This document shows, in pieces, positions 45,484 through 60,000 of a DNA stretch of 64,000 nucleotides. Both the position numbers and the translations under genes were made by a program. The stretch covers positions 2,790,001 to 2,854,000 of the forward strand of contig CM062379.1 of the NCBI GenBank assembly GCA_031310005.1, read 5' to 3'. Numbering within the stretch: the first letter of the stretch is position 1; each line of letters begins with the position of its first letter. This DNA comes from Dactylellina haptotyla (Eukaryota; Ascomycota; Orbiliomycetes; Orbiliales; Orbiliaceae). The notes beneath the pieces were generated by a model. The model saw only the letters and a program-made list of their open reading frames with translations. It searched no databases and had not been told where the DNA came from.

Positions 45484-48400
45484 ATGTTTTGGCGATTCGG
45501 TGGCTATGCAAATATCAGTACGATAGATACCATTCTCGACAAACCCGATGTCACTCTCGAGACTCTCCTCGACGAACCGGACCTCATCCAAGAGCTCAAA
45601 CAGCACAACACGAAGCTTATTGAGTTCATTCGGGAAGATGCTGTCATCAGGAAGCTTCTCGAATACGTTATTGCTCCCAAGCCGCCGCTTCCAACGGTGA
45701 TCGGCCTACCTGGCGATGCCAAAGCTCTCCCTCTCACCCCAGAGAGCGTTTCGTCGACGACAGACGAAGGTGAGGAAAAAGATGTAGAGGGCGAGAAGTC
45801 TGCAGAAACAGAGGATGAGAAGGCGGGCAGCCCCCCTCCCGCCTCTCCAGCCGAAGCAGAGGAAGAAGAAGCTGGATCTTCGAAGGAAGAGCAAGCCCCT
45901 GAAGCCCCACCGTCCTTGACCGACGCGGAGCGAGAGAAAGCCGAGAAGTCGCGATTAAAATACTCTTATGTGTCTTGTGAAGTCCTCTCGAGCGAGACTT
46001 GGTCGATATGTGAAGCACTTATGGACAATCTCGAGAACTTGAGGATGTTTTGGAAGTTCTTGGAGCGGCCGGCGCCCTTGGATCCTCTCCAGGCGGGATA
46101 TTTCACCAAGGTCAATGAGACCTTGTTCGACAAGAAGACTGGGGAAATGATGGATTTCTTCAAGTCAATTGAAAATATCGTCCCAATGATGCTGAAACAC
46201 ATCGACACTCCCCTCATCATGGACCTCATTCTCAAGATCATTAGTATGGAAAAGTCTGATGGTGGTAATGGCATTGTCGACGTAAGTGTCTCTGTATTTG
46301 ATGGCGAGCGTTATACCAGCTAACAAGAGAATCGCCGTATAGTGGCTCTGTACCAAGGACTTGATAACCCGATTACTTTCTTTCCTTTCACCGGAACATT
46401 CGTCTACTACGCAGACGTCTACTGGAGATTTTCTTAAGGCTATCATCACCATTTCAGCTAACGCATCCCAGAATGAACAATCCTGTATCGGACCAAATAA
46501 TCTCACCCGACAGCTAGTATCGGAAGTTAGCGTGCAGGCTCTTATCGATGCCATGCTTAAAGGAGGCAACCCACTTACTGTGGGCGTTGGTATTATTATT
46601 GAAGTTATCAGGAAAAACAATTCCGACTACGATCCTGAGCTAGCGGGAGGGATAGAATCAATCCCGTCCGGTCGCGATCCAATCTATCTTGGGAATCTTC
46701 TACGACTTTTCGCAAAGCACGTCCCCGATTTTACAAGCCTGATTCTCAATTCCGAGCCCATGGTTTTGAACGAGGATGGTACAAGAACAGCCAAGAGGAG
46801 AGAGTTAAAGGCGGCTTTTGGTGGAACTATTGAGCCGTTGGGGTTCGACCGTTTCAAGACCTGCGAACTCATGGCCGAGCTTTTGCATTGCAGCAACATG
46901 GGCCTACTGAATGAGAAGGGCAGCGATGAATACGTTAGACAGAGAGACTCGCAGAGAGAGAGGTTACGACAGCAGCGGGAGCATGACCTCGCAACTCTTG
47001 TTGCTGGCCGACAAGATTTGCGAGGCTCTCTTTACAACCGCCCGAATTATCTCTCGGAAAGGAAGGACGATGAAGAATTCGAAAATGTTGCGGTTGGCAC
47101 CGTGCTTGAGGAAGTCAACGATGGTGAATTCGCAGACGAACACGAGAAAGTAAAACCATCGACAGTTGAAGATGCGGCGGCGTCGCCAAAAGAAGATAGC
47201 CCAGAAACACAGGGATCAGAACCAGTTGTTACAGAACTCGAAGTTCCGACACCATCGCAACCTGTAGATGCTTTGTCACCTGTCTCGGAGGCTGCTAAAG
47301 ATGTTGGGAGCATCAAGATCGAAGATGAGGATACTGTTATGAGATCCCCACCACCCCCAGCTCCTCTGGATAGGCCTGATTCCAGCGATGACAAGGCGGA
47401 AACAGAGAAACCGGATGAACCTATGTCCTCGCCTCCAACCATTGCGGCGACCCTCGCCGAAGCCACCTCGACCTCTGATCCTGTCAGTGAGAAGGAGGAA
47501 GAGAAACCAATCACGGAGAAGCCACTACCTCCCCTACCCGAGGAAATAGATGCAGAGAAAGCACTGAAAGACCTACGTTTGGATGCGGAAATCCTCACCG
47601 CGGAAGGTATTGAGCTTGATCTTGATGGCAGGCCGCTTGTTGGTGATTATTTGAAAATGATGTTTGTGCAGCACAAAGTGGTACCGACAATACTAGTAAG
47701 TTTTTACATTCGTGATTATGCTCATATTATTTCAGCTAAACCTCTGTAGGACTTTTTCTTCAGGTTCCCGTGGAACAACTTTCTCCACAACGTCGTCTAC
47801 GATGTTGTACAGCAAGTTTTTAATGGCCCAATGGATAGGGGCTTCAACAAGCATCTCGCCATCGATCTATTCTTACAAGGCGCGATAACTAATAGGATCG
47901 TCGACGGCCAAAAGAAGTCGGATAAGGCGCAAACTGAATCTAATATGCGTTTGGGTTACATGGGTCACTTGACATTGATCGCTGAAGAGGTTGTCAAGTT
48001 CGCCGAGAGACAGCCAGCAGCTACTCTCAGCCAATCAGTACATGACAAGCTGCATGATCCCGACTGGGTTTTCTACATGGAGCAGACACTAACGGAAACT
48101 CGCGAGCGCGATAACGCTATCCTGGGAGGAGTTCGACCCGATATAATGGCAGGAAGACCTGGAATGGGAGGCTCAATCGGTATATCGCAGACCTTCGGTG
48201 GCGGCGGGCTTAGCCAAGGCAATAATAATTCAGATACTGGACTGGACACCATCGAACTACAGAATAGCGGCATTGAAGGAGCAGATACCCAACCAGCGGA
48301 AACATTCGACGGCGACGACGGCGACGTAGGGGCTGATATCGGTTCTCGCGAAGGAGGCGACAAACCACTATCGGGATTCGGAAGCAGCTCAGACGAAGAC

Positions 48401-48739
48401 GAAGATGAGGAAATGCATTTAGGGGATAGTGATGACGACGATCAGATGAAGTTGGAATTAACAGGCGACCGTAATCAAGTAAGATACCTACAACTCTTGC
48501 TTTCAGAAGATGTTGAGGACGATATTGAGGATGAAGAGGACGAGCATGGCGCGGGGATCGGTGAGGATTTTGAACAGGGCCAAAGCAGTGGTGCGGAACC
48601 GACTACGCCGGACGAAGGGGAGGAAGAAGCAGAACAGAAGAAGGACAAAGATGACGACCACGACCATGAAATGGAGACCAAAGATGAAACAGCTGATTCG
48701 ACAAGTGATGATCATGATGATGAGGTCAAGAAAGCGTGA
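45484..48739 (+). CDS. SAPS-domain protein, Sit4/PP6 phosphatase-associated (Sap/Ekc1 family)
   Basis: SAPS proteins are regulatory partners of the Sit4/PP6-type phosphatase. Three exons are proposed: 45484-46281, 46343-47695 and 47750-48739 (1,046 residues), joined in phase at GIVD|WLCTK and VPTIL|DFFFRF. MFWRFGGYANISTIDTIL is the typical start. RPAPLDPLQAGYFTKVNE, FLKAIITISANASQNEQSCIG, GFDRFKTCELMAELLHCSNMG and FPWNNFLHNVVYDVVQQV follow in the family order. A disordered Glu/Pro-rich insertion spans residues ~495-690. The C-terminus is acidic (GFGSSSDEDEDEEM, then Asp/Glu runs). At 48479-48506 a 28-base stretch looks like an intron (GTAAGA...TTTCAG) but is too short, and the frame through it continues acidic, so it was left coding. 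Confidence 0.93.
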
Positions 48740-49622
48740 ACCCTTGGAGCCATTGAGAGAGACTTTGCGATTAGAGGATCATTGTGAGCGACTTTTAAAA
48801 GAACTACTCCGCCTTGAACATGGTTAATTCGGCATCTTTTCAGCGTAGAAAACCCCCAACATTTACCTGGATATTGGGTTTCCATATAGACGGCTACCGT
48901 ACAAAAATTCAGGGACGTTTCCTTTCCACAAACTACATTTCTTTTCTGCATCTATTCCCTTTCTATCACCCCGGCGTTCGTCGTTCCTTTGCGTCATCTT
49001 ACTCCTTTGCATTCACCACATGTAAAAAAAAACTTCTGGGAGCGATGTCCGTTTTATTGCCTGACGAAGGTCCCCTTCGCGAACCGTTTTCATTTTATCT
49101 CGATTTTCAGGATTTCGAAAGCCTACCTCTCAAGATTCTGGTCATTTTCACTTCTCTTTTCCTTTTTTCCTTTTCCCACAACATTTATCGATTTCGTCTG
49201 GCGCCTCCCACTTCGTTTCTCAGCCCGCTACTATCGATATATATCACAAACTACAAACGACCTTCATTGCCTAGGCTCCAAGGGTTCTATAAAAGAAGAA
49301 AAAGAAAAGAAAAGGAGGGTGCCAAAATGTGCGAACAAAGATATCTTCTGCTTCTGCTTCTTGCTCTCGCGTGATCGGTGAAGCTACCACTACTCTGACC
49401 GTTGGGCCAGGGCCCATTGATATACCGTACATCCCCGCGTATACCCGTCGCTCTATGGCTACGGGGCTATCCTCAGTACAATTAATACATTGCTCAGGAA
49501 TGAACAATGTAGTAGAAATCCTCTTCCGAAATATCCTCCTACATCTACCCCCCATTTAGGTAACTATTCTCATTTGATACGAAGGCTTACCTCTTCTTCT
49601 TTCTCTGTTTTCACTTACGCAG
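48740..49622. other. SAPS 3' flank and possible 5' part of the next gene
   Basis: A 184-codon + strand frame starts at 48820 (ATG) and another open frame ends at 49559. Neither shows a domain, and both are T-rich. A CAG acceptor at 49620-49622 after a pyrimidine tract suggests that an unseen upstream exon of the next gene lies in this stretch. Confidence 0.35.
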
Positions 49623-50449
49623 GCAACCTTTTCGAGTCCAATCACTGAAGGCAGCCCCGGTTCTACGAACCCAGAGGGTTCAAGCGTAATCAAACCGTTA
49701 AAGATCGCTTTGAAGTGGCGAAAGATCTCAGAAAACCCGGAAGAAACAATTATCGGCACCGGTAGTAGTAATAATAATAATAGCAACCACGATATCGAAG
49801 GCGAAGGCATGATGGTGGAGCACGAGGAAGCGTTTGACGAGGACGAGTTCACGAGAAGGGTGCTGGGCGATGATGGGGTGAGTATCATGGTCTGCCTGTA
49901 TTATGTTTTAATAATAGTTTTTTGGTGACAAGAAACCCTTCTCCCTGTGGAAAAAAAATATTTGGCTAATCAGAGCGTAAAAAACCTCGGCGTGTGGTTT
50001 GGCAATATATATAGATGTCGTCCGGTAGCGAAGATCACGCGGAATTCTCTACATCGCCAGTTGTTCTTAACAAGCCTGGCCGTCGGCTTCTCGAAGATGA
50101 TGACGATGACGACGATGACGACGATGATGACGATGATAACGTTGATTCATCTGACGACGATGATGATGACGACGATGTCGTCGATTTGATTAAGGAGTCG
50201 ATGCCACCTTCGGAATTACAACTACACTTGTCAGACGATGACCTGGAGGATGGGCCGGGAGACGATATTGACAGCGACGACGAGAGCGATCTGCCAAGTG
50301 TGTTACCGCTGAGAATCGTAAAGAGCCCATTGGCACCGGGGAGCCCTGCTGCTGGAAGCGCGGATGCGGTGGAAGAGGTTAATATCATAACGCTGGACAA
50401 GATTGATGAACAATTAACGGATCCGACAATCGTGACGAGTAATGATTGA
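49623..50449 (+). CDS. Acidic low-complexity protein, 5' end unresolved
   Basis: Two exons can be joined in phase: 49623-49877 and 50015-50449 (137-bp intron, GTGAGT donor, TATAG acceptor). The upstream exon and start codon are not clear. The first in-frame ATG is at 49809; a separate start at 50015 (MSSGSEDH) is also possible. The product is mostly disordered, with an N-rich stretch and two long aspartate runs (14 and 8), then VNIITLDKIDEQLTD. The TGA at 50447-50449 is followed in the same frame by 31 open codons that encode a good membrane helix (SAVLGFTVVGLAAGYVV) and an RRRW tail before the next stop at 50543-50545. I do not recognise the family. Confidence 0.42.
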
Positions 50450-51179
50450 CTGACCGTGGGGAAGACGGTGAGCGCGGTTCTGGGGTTTACAGTTGTTGGG
50501 CTCGCCGCTGGGTATGTTGTTCGTAGGAGGTGGAATGGTTTATGAAAAATAGATAGTGCTTAAGGAGGTATTCTTCTTTATTTCGTATTCGATATATCCA
50601 TTGAATTACTTAGTCTGTTTCTCTGTGAGCAAGTCTCCTTTTATTCTTCTATTCTTCTTTCTTACTTTATGACAGATACGAGTTTCCTTTAGCACCCTTC
50701 TGTTATTTTGTTTTATTAGTTGTTCCTTTTTTGGAATTGTGCCTTAGTAAACTCCCTCGGGGGCGAGCTTGTGACTGTGTATATCTCCCAAAAGAAGGAT
50801 ACCCCAAAACCCTATAAAGCAGTTTTATGTTTCGGTTTTTTGCTTTCTCTTGTTCTAAGGAATAAATTTACTTTTTAAACCCCATAAAAGACTGAGATGG
50901 GAAATTTGGTCTCGTGCCCATAGATACCGGTGGTTCTGTTCTATGATGCGGTTGGAATAGGATTTCTCTGTTTTGCTCTATTGTAATTGATTTGGGTTGT
51001 TCTTTTGTGGTAGAATAGAAGGAAGCCGGTATATGTACATATCAAACTATAGATCGGTAGTGAGATGCCAGCTGTTCTAAGATTTCGTCTTCCCGAACAG
51101 CACATCGTCGCATACATCCATCTATTCTTCCCTTTATGTGATACGCTTTTCCAACTGTTCGATTGGTTCGATTGATTAG
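50450..51179. other. Convergent intergenic region
   Basis: The first 96 bases carry the in-frame membrane-tail extension described for the preceding gene. The rest is T-rich 3' flank between that gene and NDUFA1 (-). Nothing else is seen. Confidence 0.5.
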
Positions 51180-51686
51180 TCATTTTTGCTCTATCGCCGG
51201 TTCGTTGTAAAAGGAATTGCGTACCCTCCATCTAGAACTTAATTCGAACCCTTCCGGCGCCTTTGCCGTATCTGTTTGGCCTCTCCAGCTATGGGTGAGG
51301 CGGTAGTCTCGTCGCATCACTGTGTTCGAAAGGACAATTGGTGGTCAGTGAGAGTTATTTGGGAGATATGTATCGGGTTTCTAGATGGTTGGGGTTTCTT
51401 TACTTTGCTGTTGGTATACGTTAGCAGGTTCTCAAAGGTGTGAAGAGGGAGAGAGACACAAAACCACATACATTATCCCAGACGTCTAGGTTCCATCTCT
51501 TCGGCTTATAGTTGTTCTGGACGTAGGCTGATGTGGAAAGACCGGCACCGGTGATGCCAAACATCTAGTCGGGGCTTGCGGTCAGTCTCAGATGCCCTGA
51601 GGGTCGGCACACGGTCGGAGGTTCATTGGAGGACATACGACGATGACGATCCCGTATGGGAGGAGGGTTTCCCAAGGGAGAGGCAT
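51180..51686 (-). CDS. ndufa1: NADH:ubiquinone oxidoreductase subunit NDUFA1 (MWFE, 9.5 kDa)
   Basis: This is a small single-helix accessory subunit in the complex I membrane arm. Three exons on the minus strand are proposed: 51686-51639, 51564-51468 and 51319-51180 (94 residues). The product reads MPLPWETLLPYGIVIV, then MFGITGAGLSTSAYVQN, KPKRWNLDVWDNVLM and RRDYRLTHSWRGQTD. This follows the fungal NDUFA1 pattern PxEALLPYGI...FGxTGAG...RWxxDxWDxxMMxRDxRLTG..RGQ residue for residue in spacing. Introns are 74 and 148 bp. The second donor (GTGGTT) was chosen over a nearby GTATGT because only it keeps frame. No exon exceeds 140 bases. The gene is divergent from the acetyltransferase. Confidence 0.88.
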
Positions 51687-52608
51687 GGCGACTAGAAGCT
51701 ATATCTCGCACGGTCTCCAATCGAGGTCGGGGTGCGTATCGGGGCAGATATCTAATGTATCTCGGGGGGGTCGAGGCGTCGTTGGAGAGGGTGTTGTCGG
51801 GCGAGGAGGATGTCGTCAAGGTGGTTCCACCGCACCGCCACGTCTCGGCCTGCGCCACTGTTATTGTGCGTGGCGGGGCATTTATCGCGACCGAACGAAA
51901 CACACAACGACGGGATCTTTGCGCGCATCGCGGCAGGCACATCCCATCCCACCCTGCGAGTTTAGCGCCAACAATCCACATCGACACCGACAAACGCCCT
52001 CCACGACGATCGAGGACGCCTTCTGGACTCGGTCCTCTAGCAGCTATCAGTGCTCTTCCGGCGTCGCCAGCCCCCAATCTAGAATACGCGTCGATACATT
52101 ATCGCCGACCGCCCGAGAGTCCCCTATAGCTCTGTTCTTTGTTGGGTTTCGAGATCGAAGAAAGAAGGAAACCCGCCAGTTTATCGAATCCAGTTGGAAG
52201 GGTCTTGGCCACCTGCGACGTGCGAAGAGAAACAACAGACCTGCCTGTCCCACCGAGCGTACATTCCTGAAGAAACCTAGTTTGAGGTTTCCCCGGCGAG
52301 ATAAGCCCCCGACCACCTGCGACCCAGGTACTTGTCCGCACGACAGATCATCTATAGCTTGGAACAGCGGTACCATTCAGTGAGCGGCGGCAGAAGTGGC
52401 ACGTTAAACACACTTGTTATCACGGCGACCGTATCCTTTGGCCCCGCCCTAAATCGCCGCATGATATCATCGATACCGCTCGACTCGATCAGCTAGGGTG
52501 GTTGCGGGCGCTTGGAGTTTAAAGAACTGGTTTTATAAACAAATCCACGAACAATCTAAACTTGGAGAGGGGTGTGGTTAGAAGGCAACTCGCCGTATTT
52601 GTCCCAAA
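51687..52608. promoter_or_regulatory. Divergent ndufa1 / MYST acetyltransferase promoter
   Basis: These 922 bases separate the two start codons. Long frames on both strands (for example 51643-52383) reach into the ndufa1 exon and show no domain. No specific site is proposed. Confidence 0.4.
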
Positions 52609-56206
<3,598 letters not shown>

Positions 56207-56833
56207 AATATCGAAACTCCTTCATTCATCACGACATCCACAGCAGCATCCTGCACTCCTATGGCTCTTGGTTAGCAATTCGAGCTTATGCTACTTACTA
56301 GACTCTCACAACATGACATTACCTCCGACTAAGAAGGGTGGTGCGGCGTTAGCAGTATTCTTCCTTTCTACTGTTCCTTTTCGTTGGTTTTCTTCATTGC
56401 TTTTATTTCTTCTTTTCATGATTCTAGGGATTGTTACAACTCTTTTTTCTCTTTTTTCTGTAGCTGGCGTAGTTTAAACCTTGGTCTGACCTTTTGGGAC
56501 ATTCGAATTGCACAAAATATCCTTTTTTCCTTTCCTTTTTTCCAAAGTTAAAACATTATTGGTATTTCTTGTAATTTCATAGGACTGGGATCTCTCCTCT
56601 GTTGCAGCATTATTAGAAGAATTGAGCAGGAAGGCATTGCCGTGTCCTGCAAAACCTGATAGCATCTCGTAGGCCATCCTTAATATTTCGTACTTAGTTC
56701 AAAATACAAGGAATTAGTAAACAACGACTAGGAGTTGAGTCCTCCAGCGTTACGATGAAGCAAGGGTAAAATATAACTAAAATGCTAATCCAAGATTAGG
56801 GGAAAGACAATCTATGGTTGCTTCAGTGGGGGC

Positions 56834-56852
56834 TCTTGTCTCGTAAAACCAG
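56834..56852. repeat. Short dispersed repeat, partial copy
   Basis: CTTGTCTCGTAAAACCAGA matches the start of copies A and B (with one extra A) in the same direction, 130 bases before copy B. Confidence 0.5.
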
Positions 56853-56967
56853 AAGTCTAGACAACTCGAACGCTGTTTGGAGGACTATGAAGATATTTTT
56901 TAGTTGCGATATCTGATGGAACGAAATGTGTTGTGTGTGTGGTCTTTCTCTTGAATATATAATCAGT

Positions 56968-57004
56968 CTTGTCTCGCAAGCCAGATGCCGTCCTGGTCCC
57001 GCAA
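56968..57004. repeat. Short dispersed repeat, copy B
   Basis: CTTGTCTCGCAAGCCAGATG followed by CCGTCCTGG matches copy A (43538-43575) over about 37 bases with about five changes, mostly transitions. Confidence 0.65.
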
Positions 57005-60000
57005 AAGAATCAGTCTCATAAAGAGACATTCAATATTTTGTGTGGCCAGACCACAATGGCAGTATAGCAGGTTTGTGTTAGACAAATTTGATTCCATACA
57101 CCGCATATTTGCAAAATTCTATCAAAGTATTTTATCATCATTTCAATATTATGTAGAGTAGCCGGATATGTTCGCCGTAGACTGTATCAATACCAGTCTG
57201 CACGAACTTGCTATATCAATACAAAAAATTTGCAAGCCAGGTTACAGTACTGAGAAACATATTGAAAGCAAATTCTGCACTCCTAAGATCCTATCCCATT
57301 GTTGAGCAGTATTTCATTCATCACTGATTGATGAAACATTTCTCATAAATTTTAAACTTAAACTTTCAACATGACAACATGCAGATCCGTGCAGTTGAGT
57401 AATCCTTGGTTTTGATAATCACTCCACTGCCGATATTCCGTGGATACGATATAGAATTCTCTACGAGTCGTAAATGTTTTAAAAGATTTCCGCAAAGTGG
57501 CAAGGAAACCAGGCATAGCTAAGCATAGCCCACATGTGTCAAAGCGCCAACTCCGGATCAATACAGGAAACTACACAATCGCCCCTTCGCACCATGCGCA
57601 TGCACGCGCACGGCGAGTTGTTAGTTTCGTGTGATATAGCATCTCTCCGACGCGCAGGCGTTTCGAGAACGTATTGGCCGTTGGGTTGCTCAACAGCTGT
57701 GGAGCTCCAGCATGCAACCAGAATTGCCATGCATGCATGGCACCCTCGCACTAACGGGACAGGCTTCGCCATCACAGTCGATTCAAGCCTATCAGGTGCT
57801 GATCTACGGTTCACGCATACCGCCACACACCCTTTCCGCTTTTTCATTTCGACTATTGGGAAGGTCACAGGATCGATTTTGACACAGAAGTATCCTTGGA
57901 TCCGAGCGACACGGGCGTACCATAGAACCCATTATTCACAAATCTTTGGAAAAGTCAGTTTCGCTCCCGTCCCATTTCCAGTGGTTTCTCTACATTTGTT
58001 TCCATGGAATCAAGAAAATATGTCAGCTGTGCGTTCCCGGTTTTCCAATGTTCTATTACCAAACGCCAACCTTTAGAGCTTACATGGCTTTTGCTTTTGC
58101 ACGGAAGCCTAGAGGCGTAAGAAGTAAATTATCATAGAGAGACTGTATTAATGTTCGATCAAGCGAAGTGCTATATTCCATAAAATAGTCTATAACTGTT
58201 CTTTGGGTTGTTTGTGGATCGGACGGTAAACCATCCGTACCGTCACTCTGACGTTCAATGGGACTACGGATTCAAAAGCCGGTGTATATTTGACTGGTAA
58301 CTCGGTATAATCTCGCGACCTCGTATAGAAGAAAACCAGAGCTTTCCAAGCTCTTAGACATACGAATCAATTAGTCCAAGATATCGCTCTTTACGTTAGA
58401 GGCTCACGGCCATCCGGAAGATACCCTTGAATATAGATACCAAGATAGCCATATAGGGTTTTCCCTGTTCCGTACGTATGCATATACGCCGTACACATGC
58501 ACCGGCCATGTTTTCTCATCTATAGTGGTACCAATTATAGTATGTAACGCCCACGATACCTCATGGTTTGTACGTTTTCTTTTAGTTCTATACTTCTATT
58601 CCTTTTTACCCAGGCGGGTTCCCGGAATTTCCCCCCTACTCGATATCATCCTGATGTCCTGCAGTCGAGGATGGGCCTTCTTCTGGTCCCATCTTATAGT
58701 CGGGAAGTGGAGTCGGGGAATTTTAAGGGATCTCATGGCCATTTATCCTTTTTCTTGCCGATATTTTTGCTAAATTCAAAAAATGTTGAACATCTGTACA
58801 TGAGACCCCCAAACCGATAGCCGAATAACATTCTTTCCTCCTCATGGCTCAGGATGCGGGGTTCTCCTTCAGCTCCCTTCTTCCAATTTACCCAGAAGAT
58901 TTAGCACAGCAGATTCCACGATCCGAATCCAAAGTCAGGCAAAATGCGAAGCTGTGGATTGGGTTTTTTTGATCGGAAGACTGGGGATTTCCTAATTCAG
59001 AACCCCAGAGAGGGGATAAATTCACAGGCAAGAGGAACGTGGGAGAACTGCCTGCATCTTGCATTTGGGCAATCCGGCACGTAGCTAGCGAAATTTGGGG
59101 TTTCGGTAAAAGCGAACTCTAGCCGGCTATATGTTCTGTGAAGCTTGAAAGTGTTGATTCTGCTCTTGGAAGTCTGGACCGTACTATTGTGAAACTATGC
59201 TCTGGTTTTGCTTCATTCAGAAACCAGTTCCGGCTGAATAGAATAATATATTGAAATCTACCGGCTTACATATATAATTATTTTTTTCTTTCCTTTAGAG
59301 GGCTTGAGTTTTAGGTTCTTGTATTCTTGGAATGGATAAGGGCAACAAGATCCGATCCTGTCTTGCCGAACATGTTAGCATCAAACCCTTAGACCCACCG
59401 TTATTTGCCTTATATCAGGATTCTCGCAGGCCAATTTAGAAATTGTTTGTCTGAGATATTTCTGCCTAGACAAGCTGAGACTAGCTCATTTCAATTCAAT
59501 TAAGATCAGGTGACTCCCGTTTTTTGTCTGGTATAAGAGAGCTTGATTATAAGCCTATAAAAGTGATTTTAAGAAACAAATTTCTTGCTTTGTGGTGTGT
59601 TGGTCATCTTGTTCGGGAAACCGGCTAAATACGAAGGAAATGGGGGCGAGGCCTTGACAGGCATTGCATTTCGTACTTCCTGATATCAGTGACTGGTGGT
59701 CCAAGCTCCGTTTAGACTTAGCGCGTGTGTGATGGAAAACTCTCCTTTTTCTGTTCTTCTAGAAGTTGTCGGTCCACGGGCCCACCATCGCATTTAGCCA
59801 TTGTCCAAACCAGGTAAAAAATCCAAAGCTGTTCCAAGATCCCTTAGTCCATTCGGATTCGATCTAAACCACACAATACAAAGTATTGGATACCTAGTCT
59901 CGGTATTTCACACCCACGGGGGGTCAAAATATGCATTGAATATTTTATTGCCTTAAGAGCTCAAAACCAATAGCGTACCCGAAGATCCGTGACGATATCT

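Noticed and set aside
48820-49374. 184-codon + strand frame after the SAPS gene, ending in a Leu-rich run (MCEQRYLLLLLLALA) like a signal peptide
   Set aside because: Driven by T-rich sequence of the 3' flank. The signal-like run ends at a stop and cannot be joined in frame to the next exons.
14902-51686. A functional cluster of mitochondrial genes (carbonic anhydrase, BCS1-like, sod2, nuo51, ndufa1)
   Set aside because: They are scattered among unrelated genes, on both strands and without shared promoters; chance is sufficient.
51643-52383. 246-codon + strand frame
   Set aside because: It overlaps ndufa1 exon 1 on the other strand and then runs through the divergent promoter; no domain.
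57534-58076. 180-codon + strand ATG frame in the gene-poor right end
   Set aside because: No domain or coding character that I can recognise; isolated.
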